Positions 14,846 through 24,632 are shown, counted from the stretch's first letter. The stretch is 64,000 bases of DNA from Pedobacter sp. Leaf176 (GCF_001424305.1 NZ_LMPD01000004.1:1-64000); one strand, 5' to 3'. The notes: a model not told the origin generated them from the sequence alone. Numbers and translations: made by a program.

Positions 14846-17635
14846 TTATTTTTGAGTTTTAGTACCACCGCCCATTTTAGTAAAATCCCAGCTCACTGAA
14901 GCCATAAAATATCTTCTGATTGTTGTATAACTTGTTTGTGTGATGTTACCGTTAAAAGCAGAACGGCTGAATCCCTGATTTTGATTTAGAAGATCATTGC
15001 CTTTAATGGAAGCCCTTAAATTCTGTGCTTTGAAAAACTTTTTACTAAAAGTTACATTCAATATAAATTGCGAAAAAGATTCATTAAAGGCCTGTGTTTT
15101 TCCTCTATATGTATATTCTCCGTCCGAATTGATTTCAAATTTACCCGGTAATTGTACCGACCCGGAAAAGTAACCAGAGGCACCCCATCCATTGCTGTTG
15201 AAAGCTTGCTGTACAGAGGCTTCGGTTGTTGTGTAATCAGGACCGAAATAGGCATAAAAATTATATTTTCCCTCTTTATATCTGTTTATATTTATTTGAG
15301 GAGAATAACTCATATTTTTGGTTTCATTCAAAACGTTATTTATATAATTATATGAATTGCTTCCATTCATGTTGAAGCCCAACCCCATGGTAATGCCTAA
15401 AATTTTTCTGTCAATACTCGAATAAAGACTAAAGTTAGTCGGTACTTTATCATTAATATTTACGGCCTGATAAGTACTTTTACCTGCAGCATCTGTAAAA
15501 ACATTACTTACGATTGGATTATTGGTAAAGCTGTAATAACCGCTGATGTAAAAGGATTGACTTGTTAACACCTTGTATGTATTGTAACGTGCGCTTATGG
15601 AACTTCTAAACGAGGGCTTTAATTCAGGATTACCAAGGGTGATGTTTAGCGGATCGGTATTTATCCTAATGGGCTGAATTTGGTCTAAAGACGGCTGGTT
15701 GGTGTTTCCGTTATAATTTAGCCTGAAAGATTTTTGTTGGGAAAAATTGTATTGGTACATGGCCTGTGGCATGTAGTTTACAAAATTTCGATTATAGGTT
15801 TTATTGTTATATAAATCTTCTTGTTTAAAGTTAACGCCACTGAATTTAGAACCGGCGTTAATTACCGTTTTACCTTTTTTATAATTGAAAATAGCGCCGC
15901 CCTGATTTATAGTTTGGTCCAATTGGTAATCATTGCTAAACTGGTTATCTAAAATGTCATATCTTCCCGGAATTGATTCGTTAAATGATTTCCGATCAGA
16001 TCTGCCGTTTATCAGACTTAAGCCGTAATTTAAAACGACTGTCAAAGAAGTGGAAAGGGGCTCCGTATAGGCCAGGTTTGATTTAAAAGCGTTATTAGTT
16101 ATATCGTTAACTTTGTATTGATTGATGTTAGCAATGCTGTCTAATGCGCCTGAAACATTGTAAAAGCGATTAGAAGAGTTTAAATATCCATCCGTTTGAC
16201 TACTTGTCGTAGACTGACTTAAATTCAGGGATAAGGTGCGCCCCTTTTTCTTTAATTTTTTCGTTAAAAATGCATTAAAATTAAAGATTTTATCATCAGC
16301 ATCATTGGTTAACCTTCTTGTACTCGTATTTAAAAGGCTGTTATCTCCGCGGGTACTGAGCGTTCCATAATCCTGAAACGTTTTGCTTTCTTTCAAGGTG
16401 CCATCTACATTTATTTTTAAAGTTAATGTGGTATCCAGCTTAATCTCATACATTGCATCCATCTTTTGCCTGAAGATATCATTATCGAAAGTTTGGTTAG
16501 AAGTATTGTTTATGATGCCGGAAGCTAAATTATTCTGGCTGATTGTATTTCTATCTCCGGTAACCCTTAATGAACCTATCTTATAATTGGTATTAAGGGT
16601 TTCTTTGTCGTTATTCCATTTACTATCGAAATGTAAACCACCAGTTCTTGCAATAGGAATACCCTGATTATTGTATTGTCCGCCCCATCCCTCAAACTCG
16701 TCGCCACCACCTGAAAAATAAATGCCACCATCGTCGCTAACGTTTGCACCTCCGGATGCACCAAGCTTTTGGCTATCCTCCCAGTTTAAACCAACCTGGC
16801 CATTATTGCCAAATAAACCATAAGCAGAGAATTTCTTTTTACCAGTAAATTTATTGAATAACAACTGTCCCTGATAAAAGCCGTCTGTGCCAAGCCCGGC
16901 AATAGCTTTTCCAAAGTAGCCATTCTTTGCATTTTCTTTTAATTTGATGTTTAAGGTTTTAGTTTTCTCTCCATCATCAATTCCCGTAAAAGTTGCCTGA
17001 TCGCTTTTTTTGTCATATAGCTGAACTTTATCCACCATATCCGCCCGTATATTTTTAGTTACAAGGGTGGGGTCGTCGCCAAAAAATTCTTCTCCATCTA
17101 CTAAAACCTTAACATTTTTTTGCCCTTGTGCCGTAATTTTTCCGTCTCTATCTATCTGTATTCCAGGAAATTGTTTAATCAGGTCTTCTACTTTGGAGTT
17201 TGGTTCTATATTATAGGCTAGGGGATCAAACTCAGTTGTGTCGCCTTTAATTTTTATTGCCGATCGATTGCCTTTTATGATGACATCAGCTAGAAGCTGA
17301 GCCTTGCCCGTCAGATTTATTTTACCATAATCAATGTCTTTTTTTGTTGAATCCAAGATAAAATGATCGACAAAATCGGCATATTTTGGATAAGATACCA
17401 GTAAGATATACTTACCATTTCTTATATTGTTCAGTTCGAATGAGCCATTATCCAATGCCCTGGTGAATTTTACCAGTGTTGAATCTTTAGCGTTCAATAC
17501 AGAAATAGAAGTGTTTCCTAATATTGTCGTCGATGCCGTGTCGATAACACGGCCTTTAATAGTGTGCATATTTTGTGCTTTTGATGCTACAAAACAGAAA
17601 AGAAGCATGCACAAAGAGCGTAACATTTTTTTCAT
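14846..17635 (-). CDS. Outer-membrane beta-barrel protein with carboxypeptidase-like N-terminus
   Basis: A 929-residue outer-membrane protein. Signal peptide 1-20 (VASKAQ), then a CarboxypepD_reg-like beta-sandwich (about 25-110), a plug-like region (about 130-230, with PNSKVEDLIKQFPGIQIDRDGK), and a long C-terminal beta-barrel rich in alternating aromatic strands. This is the TonB-receptor-like family usually found with GLPGLI proteins rather than the SusC type, and it lacks a SusD partner. Ligand unknown. It is first in a two-gene unit with the GLPGLI gene. A near-consensus TATCTTCG (minus strand, about 17655-17662) lies just upstream of the start. Confidence 0.85.
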   Translation of the reverse strand: MKKMLRSLCMLLFCFVASKAQNMHTIKGRVIDTASTTILGNTSISVLNAKDSTLVKFTRALDNGSFELNNIRNGKYILLVSYPKYADFVDHFILDSTKKDIDYGKINLTGKAQLLADVIIKGNRSAIKIKGDTTEFDPLAYNIEPNSKVEDLIKQFPGIQIDRDGKITAQGQKNVKVLVDGEEFFGDDPTLVTKNIRADMVDKVQLYDKKSDQATFTGIDDGEKTKTLNIKLKENAKNGYFGKAIAGLGTDGFYQGQLLFNKFTGKKKFSAYGLFGNNGQVGLNWEDSQKLGASGGANVSDDGGIYFSGGGDEFEGWGGQYNNQGIPIARTGGLHFDSKWNNDKETLNTNYKIGSLRVTGDRNTISQNNLASGIINNTSNQTFDNDIFRQKMDAMYEIKLDTTLTLKINVDGTLKESKTFQDYGTLSTRGDNSLLNTSTRRLTNDADDKIFNFNAFLTKKLKKKGRTLSLNLSQSTTSSQTDGYLNSSNRFYNVSGALDSIANINQYKVNDITNNAFKSNLAYTEPLSTSLTVVLNYGLSLINGRSDRKSFNESIPGRYDILDNQFSNDYQLDQTINQGGAIFNYKKGKTVINAGSKFSGVNFKQEDLYNNKTYNRNFVNYMPQAMYQYNFSQQKSFRLNYNGNTNQPSLDQIQPIRINTDPLNITLGNPELKPSFRSSISARYNTYKVLTSQSFYISGYYSFTNNPIVSNVFTDAAGKSTYQAVNINDKVPTNFSLYSSIDRKILGITMGLGFNMNGSNSYNYINNVLNETKNMSYSPQININRYKEGKYNFYAYFGPDYTTTEASVQQAFNSNGWGASGYFSGSVQLPGKFEINSDGEYTYRGKTQAFNESFSQFILNVTFSKKFFKAQNLRASIKGNDLLNQNQGFSRSAFNGNITQTSYTTIRRYFMASVSWDFTKMGGGTKTQK

Positions 17636-17992
17636 AGATGAGGTTGGTTTATTTACCGAAGATAAAACTAATATGTTAGTTTTAATGTGTGTTAACTTTT
17701 TTTAACAATAATGTTATGCAGTTAGCCTCTTATATGTTTAATAATGCCAATGAAACTTAACTACAATTCATCCGGATTGCGGTTAAATAGTGCATGCAAG
17801 TATTTTGTGTTACTTTTCAAGGATGTTTTGTTTGCTTCCTGACAAAACAATAATTGTTTTTTATACGGCAAGCGGACAAGTGAGCATATCACAAAGGAGT
17901 TAGCAGGTAACTTAAATCATCGCTTTGAATAAATATTCACAGATATTAGAGTTACTAACTCTTTAAAAGTCAGTAACCCACTTATAAAATAA
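17636..17992. other. Spacer between beta-barrel gene and aldehyde dehydrogenase gene
   Basis: About 357 bases without a credible gene. Near the dehydrogenase end, GTTACTAACT (17951-17960) and AGTCAGTAAC (17968-17977) form a ten-pair stem with one mismatch around CTTTAAA; read on the minus strand it could be a weak terminator for the dehydrogenase gene. The other end should hold the promoter of the beta-barrel gene. Nothing else stands out. Confidence 0.45.
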
Positions 17993-19534
17993 CTACAGGT
18001 CGAATTTAATACCTTGTGCAAGAGGAAGCGTGTGCGAATAATTTATGGTATTTGTTTGTCGGCGCATATACACTCTCCAAGCGTCGGAGCCACTTTCTCT
18101 CCCACCACCGGTTTCCTTTTCACCGCCGAAGGCACCACCAATTTCTGCCCCTGATGTGCCAATATTTACATTAGCTATGCCGCAGTCAGAGCCCTGGTTT
18201 GAAAGGAACTGCTCTGCTTCTCTTAAATTTAGGGTCATTATCGCAGAAGACAATCCTTGTGGTACACCATTTTGTAAAGCAATTGCTTCATCCAACGTTT
18301 TATATTTTATTAAATATAAAATGGGTGCAAACGTTTCGTGCTGAACAATTTTGAAGTCATTTTTAACTTCAGCAATACAAGGCTTTACATAACATCCACT
18401 GGTATAGGCGTCGCCCTGCAAAATGCCACCTTCAACAAGAAATTTTCCCCCTTCGTTTTTACATTTCTCAATAGAATCGAGGTAGGCTTCTACGGCATCA
18501 GTATCAATCAACGGACCAACATGGTTATTTTGATCCAGGGGGTCGCCAATTCTGAGTTGCGCGTAAGCTTTAATCAGCTTTGCGGTAAATAAATCGTAAA
18601 TATTTTCATGGATAATAAGTCTTCTGGTGGACGTGCAACGCTGTCCGGCCGTACCAACAGCGCCAAAAACAGCACCAATTAAGCTCATATCAAGATCCGC
18701 ATGTTCAGATATAATGATGGCGTTGTTCCCGCCTAGTTCCAATAAGCTTTTCCCTAAACGAGCGCCTACAGCAGCACCCACAGCTTTACCCATTTTTGTA
18801 GAGCCAGTGGCCGAAATTAAGGGTACCCGTCCATCATTAGTCATCAATTCACCTATTGACCTGTCGCCAATAATCAAATTGGAAACGCCTTCAGGAATAT
18901 CGTTTGCCAGCAATACCCCGGCGATGATTTTCTGGCATGCAATTGCTGTTAAGGGGGTTTTTTCGGATGGTTTCCAGACACAAACATTTCCACAAATCAG
19001 CGCTAAAGCCGCGTTCCAACTCCAAACCGCTACAGGAAAATTAAATGCAGAAATTATTCCTACAATTCCCAGTGGATGCCACTGCTCATACATGCGGTGG
19101 CTGGGACGTTCGCTGTGCATGGTTAAACCATAAAGCTGACGGGAAAGACCGACTGCAAAATCACAGATATCTATCATTTCCTGAACTTCGCCAAAACCTT
19201 CCTGCAAACTTTTTCCCATTTCGTATGAGACAAGTGTACCAAGGGCTTCTTTATTTTGCCGTAAAGCATCGCCAAACTGGCGAACAATTTCACCTCTTTT
19301 TGGTGATGGAACCGTTTTCCAGAAAATAAAAGCTTCCTGAGCCTTCTCAATAACTGAATTGTAGTCCGACTGGTTAGCAACTTTCACCATGGCTATTTTT
19401 CTGCCGTCTACAGGTGAAAAACCATCAATTGTTTCTGAATTCGAATTACCTCCCCAATCACTTCCTGTACTGAAAGCAGCATTGCTTGGCTCAATTCCTA
19501 ATTTATTTAATATCGATTGAATATCTGTTTTCAT
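17993..19534 (-). CDS. ALDH7-type aldehyde dehydrogenase (piperideine-6-carboxylate dehydrogenase-like)
   Basis: A 513-residue NAD(P)-dependent aldehyde dehydrogenase of the antiquitin (ALDH7) type. I chose the ATG at 19534 because MKTDIQSILNKLGI is the natural start; an upstream in-frame ATG at 19567 lies within the spacer. Catalytic features are LELGGNN with the general-base Glu near 266, and GQRCTSTRR with the nucleophilic Cys near 299. ALDH7 enzymes oxidise alpha-aminoadipate semialdehyde in lysine breakdown; the IGTSGAEIGGAFGGEKETGGGRESGSD tail region is ALDH7-like. No other lysine-catabolic gene is nearby, so the substrate is inferred from family only. It follows the NTF2-like gene by 42 bases. 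Confidence 0.88.
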   Translation of the reverse strand: MKTDIQSILNKLGIEPSNAAFSTGSDWGGNSNSETIDGFSPVDGRKIAMVKVANQSDYNSVIEKAQEAFIFWKTVPSPKRGEIVRQFGDALRQNKEALGTLVSYEMGKSLQEGFGEVQEMIDICDFAVGLSRQLYGLTMHSERPSHRMYEQWHPLGIVGIISAFNFPVAVWSWNAALALICGNVCVWKPSEKTPLTAIACQKIIAGVLLANDIPEGVSNLIIGDRSIGELMTNDGRVPLISATGSTKMGKAVGAAVGARLGKSLLELGGNNAIIISEHADLDMSLIGAVFGAVGTAGQRCTSTRRLIIHENIYDLFTAKLIKAYAQLRIGDPLDQNNHVGPLIDTDAVEAYLDSIEKCKNEGGKFLVEGGILQGDAYTSGCYVKPCIAEVKNDFKIVQHETFAPILYLIKYKTLDEAIALQNGVPQGLSSAIMTLNLREAEQFLSNQGSDCGIANVNIGTSGAEIGGAFGGEKETGGGRESGSDAWRVYMRRQTNTINYSHTLPLAQGIKFDL

Positions 19535-19576
19535 AATATATGATTCGTAAAATTCCTTTTGGCTCAATTTTCAAAG

Positions 19577-20035
19577 CTAAGATTTACATTGATCTTTTCT
19601 TCTGGTATCAATAATATATATAATTTGCCAGCCCTTTTCACCTTTAACCAATTGAAAAGAATTTACTCCGCAGTGGCTAAACTGCTCATCTACATAAAAC
19701 TTATAATCTGTCCAGACACTAGCCAGAGGCCCATCGATTAGTATCTTTGTAAATACGATTCGCTCATCATGCTTTTGTTTATGTGGTGTGCCTATAAATT
19801 TAATGAAATCAGGAACGGACTCGGTTCGAACGGTGTTCTTGCCTTCTTTACTTACAATCGTTTGCAAAATGCTGTTAGGTGCAAACGCAGATGCCGCTAA
19901 AGTGCTGTCGCTGGTTTTCATTCCAAGGAAAAGATTGCCTACAGTTTTCTTTACGGCATCCTCATCTACGCTTTGCGCTAAAATTTTTTTACTGAAAAAT
20001 ACACACATAAGTGCTAAAAAGACTATTTTTTTCAT
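19577..20035 (-). CDS. NTF2-fold (SnoaL/DUF4440-like) exported protein
   Basis: A 152-residue protein with a signal peptide (1-20, ending ILAQ) and a single NTF2-like domain. The features are an N-terminal helix with DAVKKTVGNLFLGMKTSD, then curved-sheet strands SVWTDYKFYVDEQFSHCG and GVNSFQLVKGEKGWQIIYIIDTRRK. The pattern is close to the 'nuclear transport factor 2 family' lumazine/SnoaL-like exported proteins of Bacteroidota. Many lack catalytic residues and simply bind small ligands. It lies upstream of the ALDH gene on the same strand and may be co-transcribed. No specific role can be assigned. Confidence 0.8.
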   Translation of the reverse strand: MKKIVFLALMCVFFSKKILAQSVDEDAVKKTVGNLFLGMKTSDSTLAASAFAPNSILQTIVSKEGKNTVRTESVPDFIKFIGTPHKQKHDERIVFTKILIDGPLASVWTDYKFYVDEQFSHCGVNSFQLVKGEKGWQIIYIIDTRRKDQCKS

Positions 20036-20283
20036 GACTTGCTAATTACTGTAACTGATATAAATTTATGTTATTTTTGTAGGAGAAGGGAAAAGAAACT
20101 GCGCTAAAGAAAAATATTCTTGATTATTCACACATCCAAAAACAATTGATGTGGTTTATTCTCAGTGAATTATGTTGAGGATAACATCCAATGTTAATAA
20201 TTATTTTTTAACCACATTGGTAAATATTGTAAAATTATATAGTGTTTTTTGGCTAATGGCACGGTTCTTTAACAGTTAAAAAT

Positions 20284-21687
20284 ATGGAAGAAGAATTCTT
20301 TTTTGAATCCAATGAAGATGCTCAACGTTCAGTAGAACGTTACGAGGAAATGATCCGGAATAAAGATCAGTATTTTTTCGATGCGGGTGCTTTTGAATAT
20401 ATTGTAGATTTTTACATTGAAAAAAACGATCCCGTAAAAGCATTACAGGTTGTCGATTATGCGATAAGCCAACACCCCTATGCCACTGTTTTTTTAATTA
20501 AGCAGGCGCACCTGTTTATTTTAACAAACAATAACGAACAGGCTTTCCTTTCCTTACAAAAAGCAGAGCTGCTGGAGTCATCAGAACCTGACATTTATTT
20601 ACTTCGCGGTAATATTTATCAAAATACGGAACGTTACAGTGAGGCACTGGAAAACTATGAGCAGGCGCTCCTGTTGGCTGAAAGCACAGACGAAATTCTG
20701 TTGCAAATCGCTTATGTTTACCAGAACATGTCTGATTATGAAAGTGCCATTACTTATATAAAAATGAGTCTGGAACAAAACATGGAGAACCAGGATGGTT
20801 TATATGAACTCGCTTTTTGCTATGACGTTCTGGACAAGCAGGAAGAAAGCATCAAATTTTATCAGCAATATATCGATACCGATCCTTATTCTTACGCGGC
20901 ATGGTATAATCTTGGTAATAGCTTTCATAAACTTAATCTTTTCGAAAAAGCAATTGACGCATACGATTATGCCATTTTAATTAAAGAAGATTTCAGTTCT
21001 GCTTATTTTAATAAAGGCAATGCCCTTGTTCAGTTAGATAAATATGATGAAGCAATAGAGGTTTACAAACAAACCTTCGAATATGAGCAACCAAATGCCG
21101 ATACCTATTGTGCCATTGGGGAGTGTTATGAAAAGCTGGAAAAAATGGACGAGGCCCGCTCTTATTATAAGAAATCGGTGAAGATGGATCCAAAAATGGC
21201 AGATGCCTGGTTTGGAATCGGTGTTACGTTAAACCATGAAGAGCGCTATTTTGAATCTTTACATTTTTATAAAAAGGCCATCGATTTAGAGTCAGAGAAT
21301 TCTGATTTCTGGTTTGCAATGGCGGATGCTTATTACAAACTGAACCAGATAGAAGAATCGATAACGGCTTATGAAAAAGTTTTAGAATATAACCCCCTGG
21401 ATATCGAGGCCTGGCTGGATTTTAGTACCGTTCTCTATGAGCAGGGAAAACTTCTTGAAGCCTCAGAAACCATGGCTGAAGCAATTAAAAATAACCCTGA
21501 AGCGGCTGAACTCTACTACAGGATGGTTGCCTATCTGTTTGCATTGGGGAACTATGCCGATGCATTAGGGTATTTAGAAACTGCTTTAACAATTGATCCG
21601 GATAAGCACTACATTTTATTTGAATATTTACCGCAGTTACAGGATAACAGCGCCATTATCAATGTAATAAATAGATTTATCAGGTAG
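20284..21687 (+). CDS. Tetratricopeptide-repeat protein
   Basis: A 467-residue protein made almost wholly of TPR units, about eleven, from near residue 35 to the C-terminus. Clear examples are PDIYLLRGNIYQNTERYSEA, YAAWYNLGNSFHKLNLFEKA and SDFWFAMADAYYKLNQIEES. There is no signal peptide or membrane helix, so it is a cytoplasmic scaffold. The acidic N-terminus (MEEEFFFESNEDAQ) is conserved in Bacteroidota homologues that commonly precede a phosphosulfolactate synthase-like gene, as here (61-base gap). Binding partner unknown. Confidence 0.88.
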   Translation: MEEEFFFESNEDAQRSVERYEEMIRNKDQYFFDAGAFEYIVDFYIEKNDPVKALQVVDYAISQHPYATVFLIKQAHLFILTNNNEQAFLSLQKAELLESSEPDIYLLRGNIYQNTERYSEALENYEQALLLAESTDEILLQIAYVYQNMSDYESAITYIKMSLEQNMENQDGLYELAFCYDVLDKQEESIKFYQQYIDTDPYSYAAWYNLGNSFHKLNLFEKAIDAYDYAILIKEDFSSAYFNKGNALVQLDKYDEAIEVYKQTFEYEQPNADTYCAIGECYEKLEKMDEARSYYKKSVKMDPKMADAWFGIGVTLNHEERYFESLHFYKKAIDLESENSDFWFAMADAYYKLNQIEESITAYEKVLEYNPLDIEAWLDFSTVLYEQGKLLEASETMAEAIKNNPEAAELYYRMVAYLFALGNYADALGYLETALTIDPDKHYILFEYLPQLQDNSAIINVINRFIR

Positions 21688-21748
21688 ACATTCATGTGAA
21701 AAAAATTTAACAAATAAATCTGAAAATTTTTTTCACTTTTGTAAGCAT

Positions 21749-22516
21749 ATGAATTACCCATTATTAAACGTTCCCGAACGTCCGTCTAAACCACGCCAAA
21801 AAGGCTTAACAATGGTTATGGATAAGGGATTAAGTCTTCGTCAGGTTGAAGATTTTATTGAAGTTGCCGGTGTACATACAGATATTGTAAAATTAGGATG
21901 GGCCACCTCACATGTTACACCAAACCTTAAAGAAAAATTAGCCTTATACAAAAGTGCGGGTATTCCCACTTATTTTGGTGGAACGTTGTTTGAAGCATTT
22001 ATCATCCGTAATCAATTTGAAGATTACCAGCGTGTTTTGGATCAATACGGAATGGAGTACGCAGAAGTATCCGACGGATCGATAGAAATTGAACATGATA
22101 TAAAATGTGATTACATCAACAAGCTTGCAAAACAGGTTACTGTAATTTCAGAGGTCGGGAGTAAAGATGCAGCCAAAATATTTGCGCCATATAAATGGAT
22201 CAAATTAATGAAAGCAGAAATGGAAGCCGGTTCCTGGAAAGTAATTGCCGAGGCGCGCGAGGGTGGAAATGTTGGCATTTATCGCGGCAGTGGCGAAGTT
22301 AGAGAAGGCCTGGTCGATGAAATATTAACACAGATTCCTGAGGAAACGATTATTTGGGAAGCACCACAAAAAGAACAACAGGTTTGGTTTATCAAATTAA
22401 TTGGTTCAAATGTAAACCTTGGGAACATTGCGCCCGCAGAAGTTATTCCATTAGAAACGATTCGCTTAGGTTTGAGAGGAGATACATTCGATCATTTCCT
22501 TAATTTAGGTAAGTAA
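21749..22516 (+). CDS. ComA-family phosphosulfolactate synthase-like protein
   Basis: A 255-residue TIM-barrel protein of the ComA/HSA32 family. ComA adds sulfite to phosphoenolpyruvate to give (2R)-phosphosulfolactate, the first step of coenzyme M synthesis in methanogens. Family signatures visible are KPRQKGLTMVMDKGL, KLGWATSHV, YFGGTLFEA, EVSDGSIEI and EVGSKD. Length matches ComA (about 250). ComB, ComC and sulfopyruvate decarboxylase are not adjacent, so the product may be sulfolactate, a sulfonolipid precursor, or something unrelated; plant HSA32 shows that the fold does not guarantee the reaction. aroE follows after a 79-base spacer that holds a hairpin. Confidence 0.82.
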   Translation: MNYPLLNVPERPSKPRQKGLTMVMDKGLSLRQVEDFIEVAGVHTDIVKLGWATSHVTPNLKEKLALYKSAGIPTYFGGTLFEAFIIRNQFEDYQRVLDQYGMEYAEVSDGSIEIEHDIKCDYINKLAKQVTVISEVGSKDAAKIFAPYKWIKLMKAEMEAGSWKVIAEAREGGNVGIYRGSGEVREGLVDEILTQIPEETIIWEAPQKEQQVWFIKLIGSNVNLGNIAPAEVIPLETIRLGLRGDTFDHFLNLGK

Positions 22517-22536
22517 TCAAAAACCCGTGATTGCGG

Positions 22537-22572
22537 GGCACGAGGAAATCTTTAAAAAGACTTCTTTGTGCC
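22537..22572 (+). terminator. Imperfect hairpin between comA-like gene and aroE
   Basis: GGCACGAGGAAATCTTT and AAAGACTTCTTTGTGCC can form a 17-position stem with one mismatch and two G-U pairs. No strong T run follows, so it could be a weak terminator or a processing site in the spacer. Confidence 0.35.
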
Positions 22573-22595
22573 TTAACATAACGTAAAATATTAAA

Positions 22596-23345
22596 ATGAA
22601 AACTTACGGTTTAATCGGTTATCCCCTCAGTCATTCCTTCTCAAAAAAATATTTTACAGAAAAATTTCTTCGTGAAGGAAATGCTGATCATGAATACGAA
22701 CTTTTTCCTATAGAAAATATACAGTCGCTCCCAGGGTTAATTGACAAAAATCGATCGCTCTGTGGCTTGAATGTAACTATACCACATAAAATAAATGTGA
22801 TCAGCTACCTTAACGAAGTTGAAGAAGCAGCCGAAAAAATTGGAGCCGTTAATTGTATTTCAATAAAATGGGATGAGCAGAATGTTTATATGAAAGGATA
22901 TAACACAGATGCTTACGGGTTTGAATCATCATTAAGGCCCCTGTTAAAACCGCAACATACAAAAGCTTTGGTTTTTGGAGACGGTGGCGCTGCAAAAGCA
23001 GTAAAGTATGTTTTAAAAAAGCTGAACATCAGCTTCCAGGTTGTCGTGAGAAAAGAAACTAAAAAAGCTATTTTGTATAGCGATATCACACCTGAAATTT
23101 TAACATCTCACAAATTACTTATCAACACGACCCCATTGGGTATGTCTCCAAACACAACGACTTATCCAGATATAGATTATGCGCTTCTTAACTCAGACTA
23201 TTTAGCTTACGATTTAGTTTATAATCCTCTAGAAACGGCTTTTTTGAATAAGGCATCAGCAAACGGTGCTGATGTTAAGAATGGTTTGGAAATGCTTCAC
23301 AAACAAGCTGAAAAGGCATGGGAAATATGGAACAATATTCCTTAA
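22596..23345 (+). CDS. aroE: Shikimate dehydrogenase
   Basis: A 249-residue shikimate 5-dehydrogenase that reduces 3-dehydroshikimate with NADPH in the chorismate pathway. The substrate-binding N-terminus has GYPLSHSFS and NVTIPHK (with the catalytic Lys); GAVNCI and the NTDAYGFESSL region with the paired Asp follow. The NADP site is VFGDGGAAKAVKYVL, where the usual GAGGA is GDGGA. INTTPLGMSP and NGLEMLHKQAEKAWEIW close the protein. Slightly short compared with E. coli AroE (272) but typical for the phylum. gldD follows 27 bases downstream. Confidence 0.93.
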   Translation: MKTYGLIGYPLSHSFSKKYFTEKFLREGNADHEYELFPIENIQSLPGLIDKNRSLCGLNVTIPHKINVISYLNEVEEAAEKIGAVNCISIKWDEQNVYMKGYNTDAYGFESSLRPLLKPQHTKALVFGDGGAAKAVKYVLKKLNISFQVVVRKETKKAILYSDITPEILTSHKLLINTTPLGMSPNTTTYPDIDYALLNSDYLAYDLVYNPLETAFLNKASANGADVKNGLEMLHKQAEKAWEIWNNIP

Positions 23346-23372
23346 TTAACGTTATTAGTTTTTTGCAAAGAA

Positions 23373-23975
23373 ATGATGAGGCGATTTGTAAAGTTAAAAT
23401 GCTTGTTTTTTACGCCCGTTTTGCTTCTGTTATTTATAACTGCATGTCAGAATAATGAATACAGTCCAAAGCCTAAAGGCTATTTCCGGATCATATATCC
23501 GGAAAAAAAGTACCGTGAATTTAAATCTTCAGCCCCCTTTACCTTTGACTATCCGGTATACGCAAAAATGGAAGGTGAAAATGGAAAAAGTGCGGAAAGG
23601 AATTGGTACAATATGCATTTCATTCAGTTTAACGGTTTTTTACATTTGACCTATTATGATGTAGCGAACAAAGCCGAATATGATGAAATGGTTGAAGATG
23701 CCAGAAAACTGGCTTTTAAACATACAATTAAAGCGACTGCCATCGATCAGAAATTAATTAGTTATCCTGACAGAAAAGTATATGGTATTTATTATGCAAT
23801 CGAAGGCAATACCGCTTCATCAGTTCAGTTTTTTTTAACAGATAGTACAAAGCATTATTTTAGAGCGGCTTTGTATTTTAACGAGCGACCGCAATATGAC
23901 TCTATCGAGCCGGTCTTGAAATTCATTAAGAGCGATATCAATAAAATGATAGCAACCTTTAATTGGAAGAATTAA
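23373..23975 (+). CDS. gldD: Gliding motility-associated lipoprotein GldD
   Basis: A 200-residue lipoprotein matching GldD. The signal ends in a lipobox (LLLLFITAC, Cys near residue 25), followed by the family's YSPKPKGYFRIIYPEKKY and a beta-rich core with RNWYNMHFIQFNG and VYGIYYAIEGN. GldD is needed for gliding and type IX secretion-associated motility in Flavobacterium johnsoniae, but it is conserved in many non-gliding Bacteroidota, so motility cannot be inferred from it alone. A second in-frame ATG at 23376 is an equally possible start. It sits between aroE and an MBL hydrolase on the same strand. Confidence 0.9.
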   Translation: MMRRFVKLKCLFFTPVLLLLFITACQNNEYSPKPKGYFRIIYPEKKYREFKSSAPFTFDYPVYAKMEGENGKSAERNWYNMHFIQFNGFLHLTYYDVANKAEYDEMVEDARKLAFKHTIKATAIDQKLISYPDRKVYGIYYAIEGNTASSVQFFLTDSTKHYFRAALYFNERPQYDSIEPVLKFIKSDINKMIATFNWKN

Positions 23976-23993
23976 TCTCTTGATTTTAAATAA

Positions 23994-24632
23994 ATGATTA
24001 GTATAAAAATATTCACGTTTAACGCATACAGCGAAAACACTTACGTTTTATTTGACGAAACCAGGGAATGTGTTATTATCGACCCTGGCATGTACGATGG
24101 AACAGAACAGAACGAAATTGTGGCTTATATAAAAGAAAAAAACCTTAACCCAGTTCTGCTTCTGAATACGCATTGTCATCTAGACCATATTTTCGGAAAC
24201 AAATTTGTTTTTGATACCTATGGTTTAAAACCGCAATTTCATAAAGGCGAATTATCGGTTTTGCAGGCCGTTCCGGCTTATGCGCCTCAAATGGGTTTTT
24301 CAAGATATGAGCTTTCTCCTGAGCCGGAAAACTTTTTGGAAGAAACAGGAACCGTTAACTTCGGTAACAGTTCTTTAGAGCTAATTTTTGCACCAGGTCA
24401 CTCACCCGCTCACCTGTGTTTTTACAATGAGGCTGATGGCTTTTTAATAGGAGGAGATGTTCTTTTTTATGGTAGTATTGGCCGTACAGATCTACCCGGA
24501 GGAAACCATCAACAACTAATTGAGAACATTAAAACGCAACTTTTCCCTTTACCAGATGCGGTAAAAGTTTATCCCGGCCACGGGCCCGCTACCACAATCG
24601 GATTTGAAAAAGAACATAATCCATTCTTTTAA
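23994..24632 (+). CDS. Metallo-beta-lactamase-fold hydrolase, glyoxalase II-like
   Basis: A 212-residue cytoplasmic MBL-fold hydrolase. The metal site motif is THCHLDHIFGN (HxHxDH), then GHSPAHLC and GGDVLFYGSIGRTDLPGG with the bridging Asp, and the C-terminal YPGHGP His. This pattern is that of glyoxalase II-like hydrolases (YcbL type) that act on thioesters. The C-terminal helical domain of full glyoxalase II is missing, as in the YcbL subgroup. It follows gldD by 18 bases and may be in the same transcript. Confidence 0.88.
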   Translation: MISIKIFTFNAYSENTYVLFDETRECVIIDPGMYDGTEQNEIVAYIKEKNLNPVLLLNTHCHLDHIFGNKFVFDTYGLKPQFHKGELSVLQAVPAYAPQMGFSRYELSPEPENFLEETGTVNFGNSSLELIFAPGHSPAHLCFYNEADGFLIGGDVLFYGSIGRTDLPGGNHQQLIENIKTQLFPLPDAVKVYPGHGPATTIGFEKEHNPFF

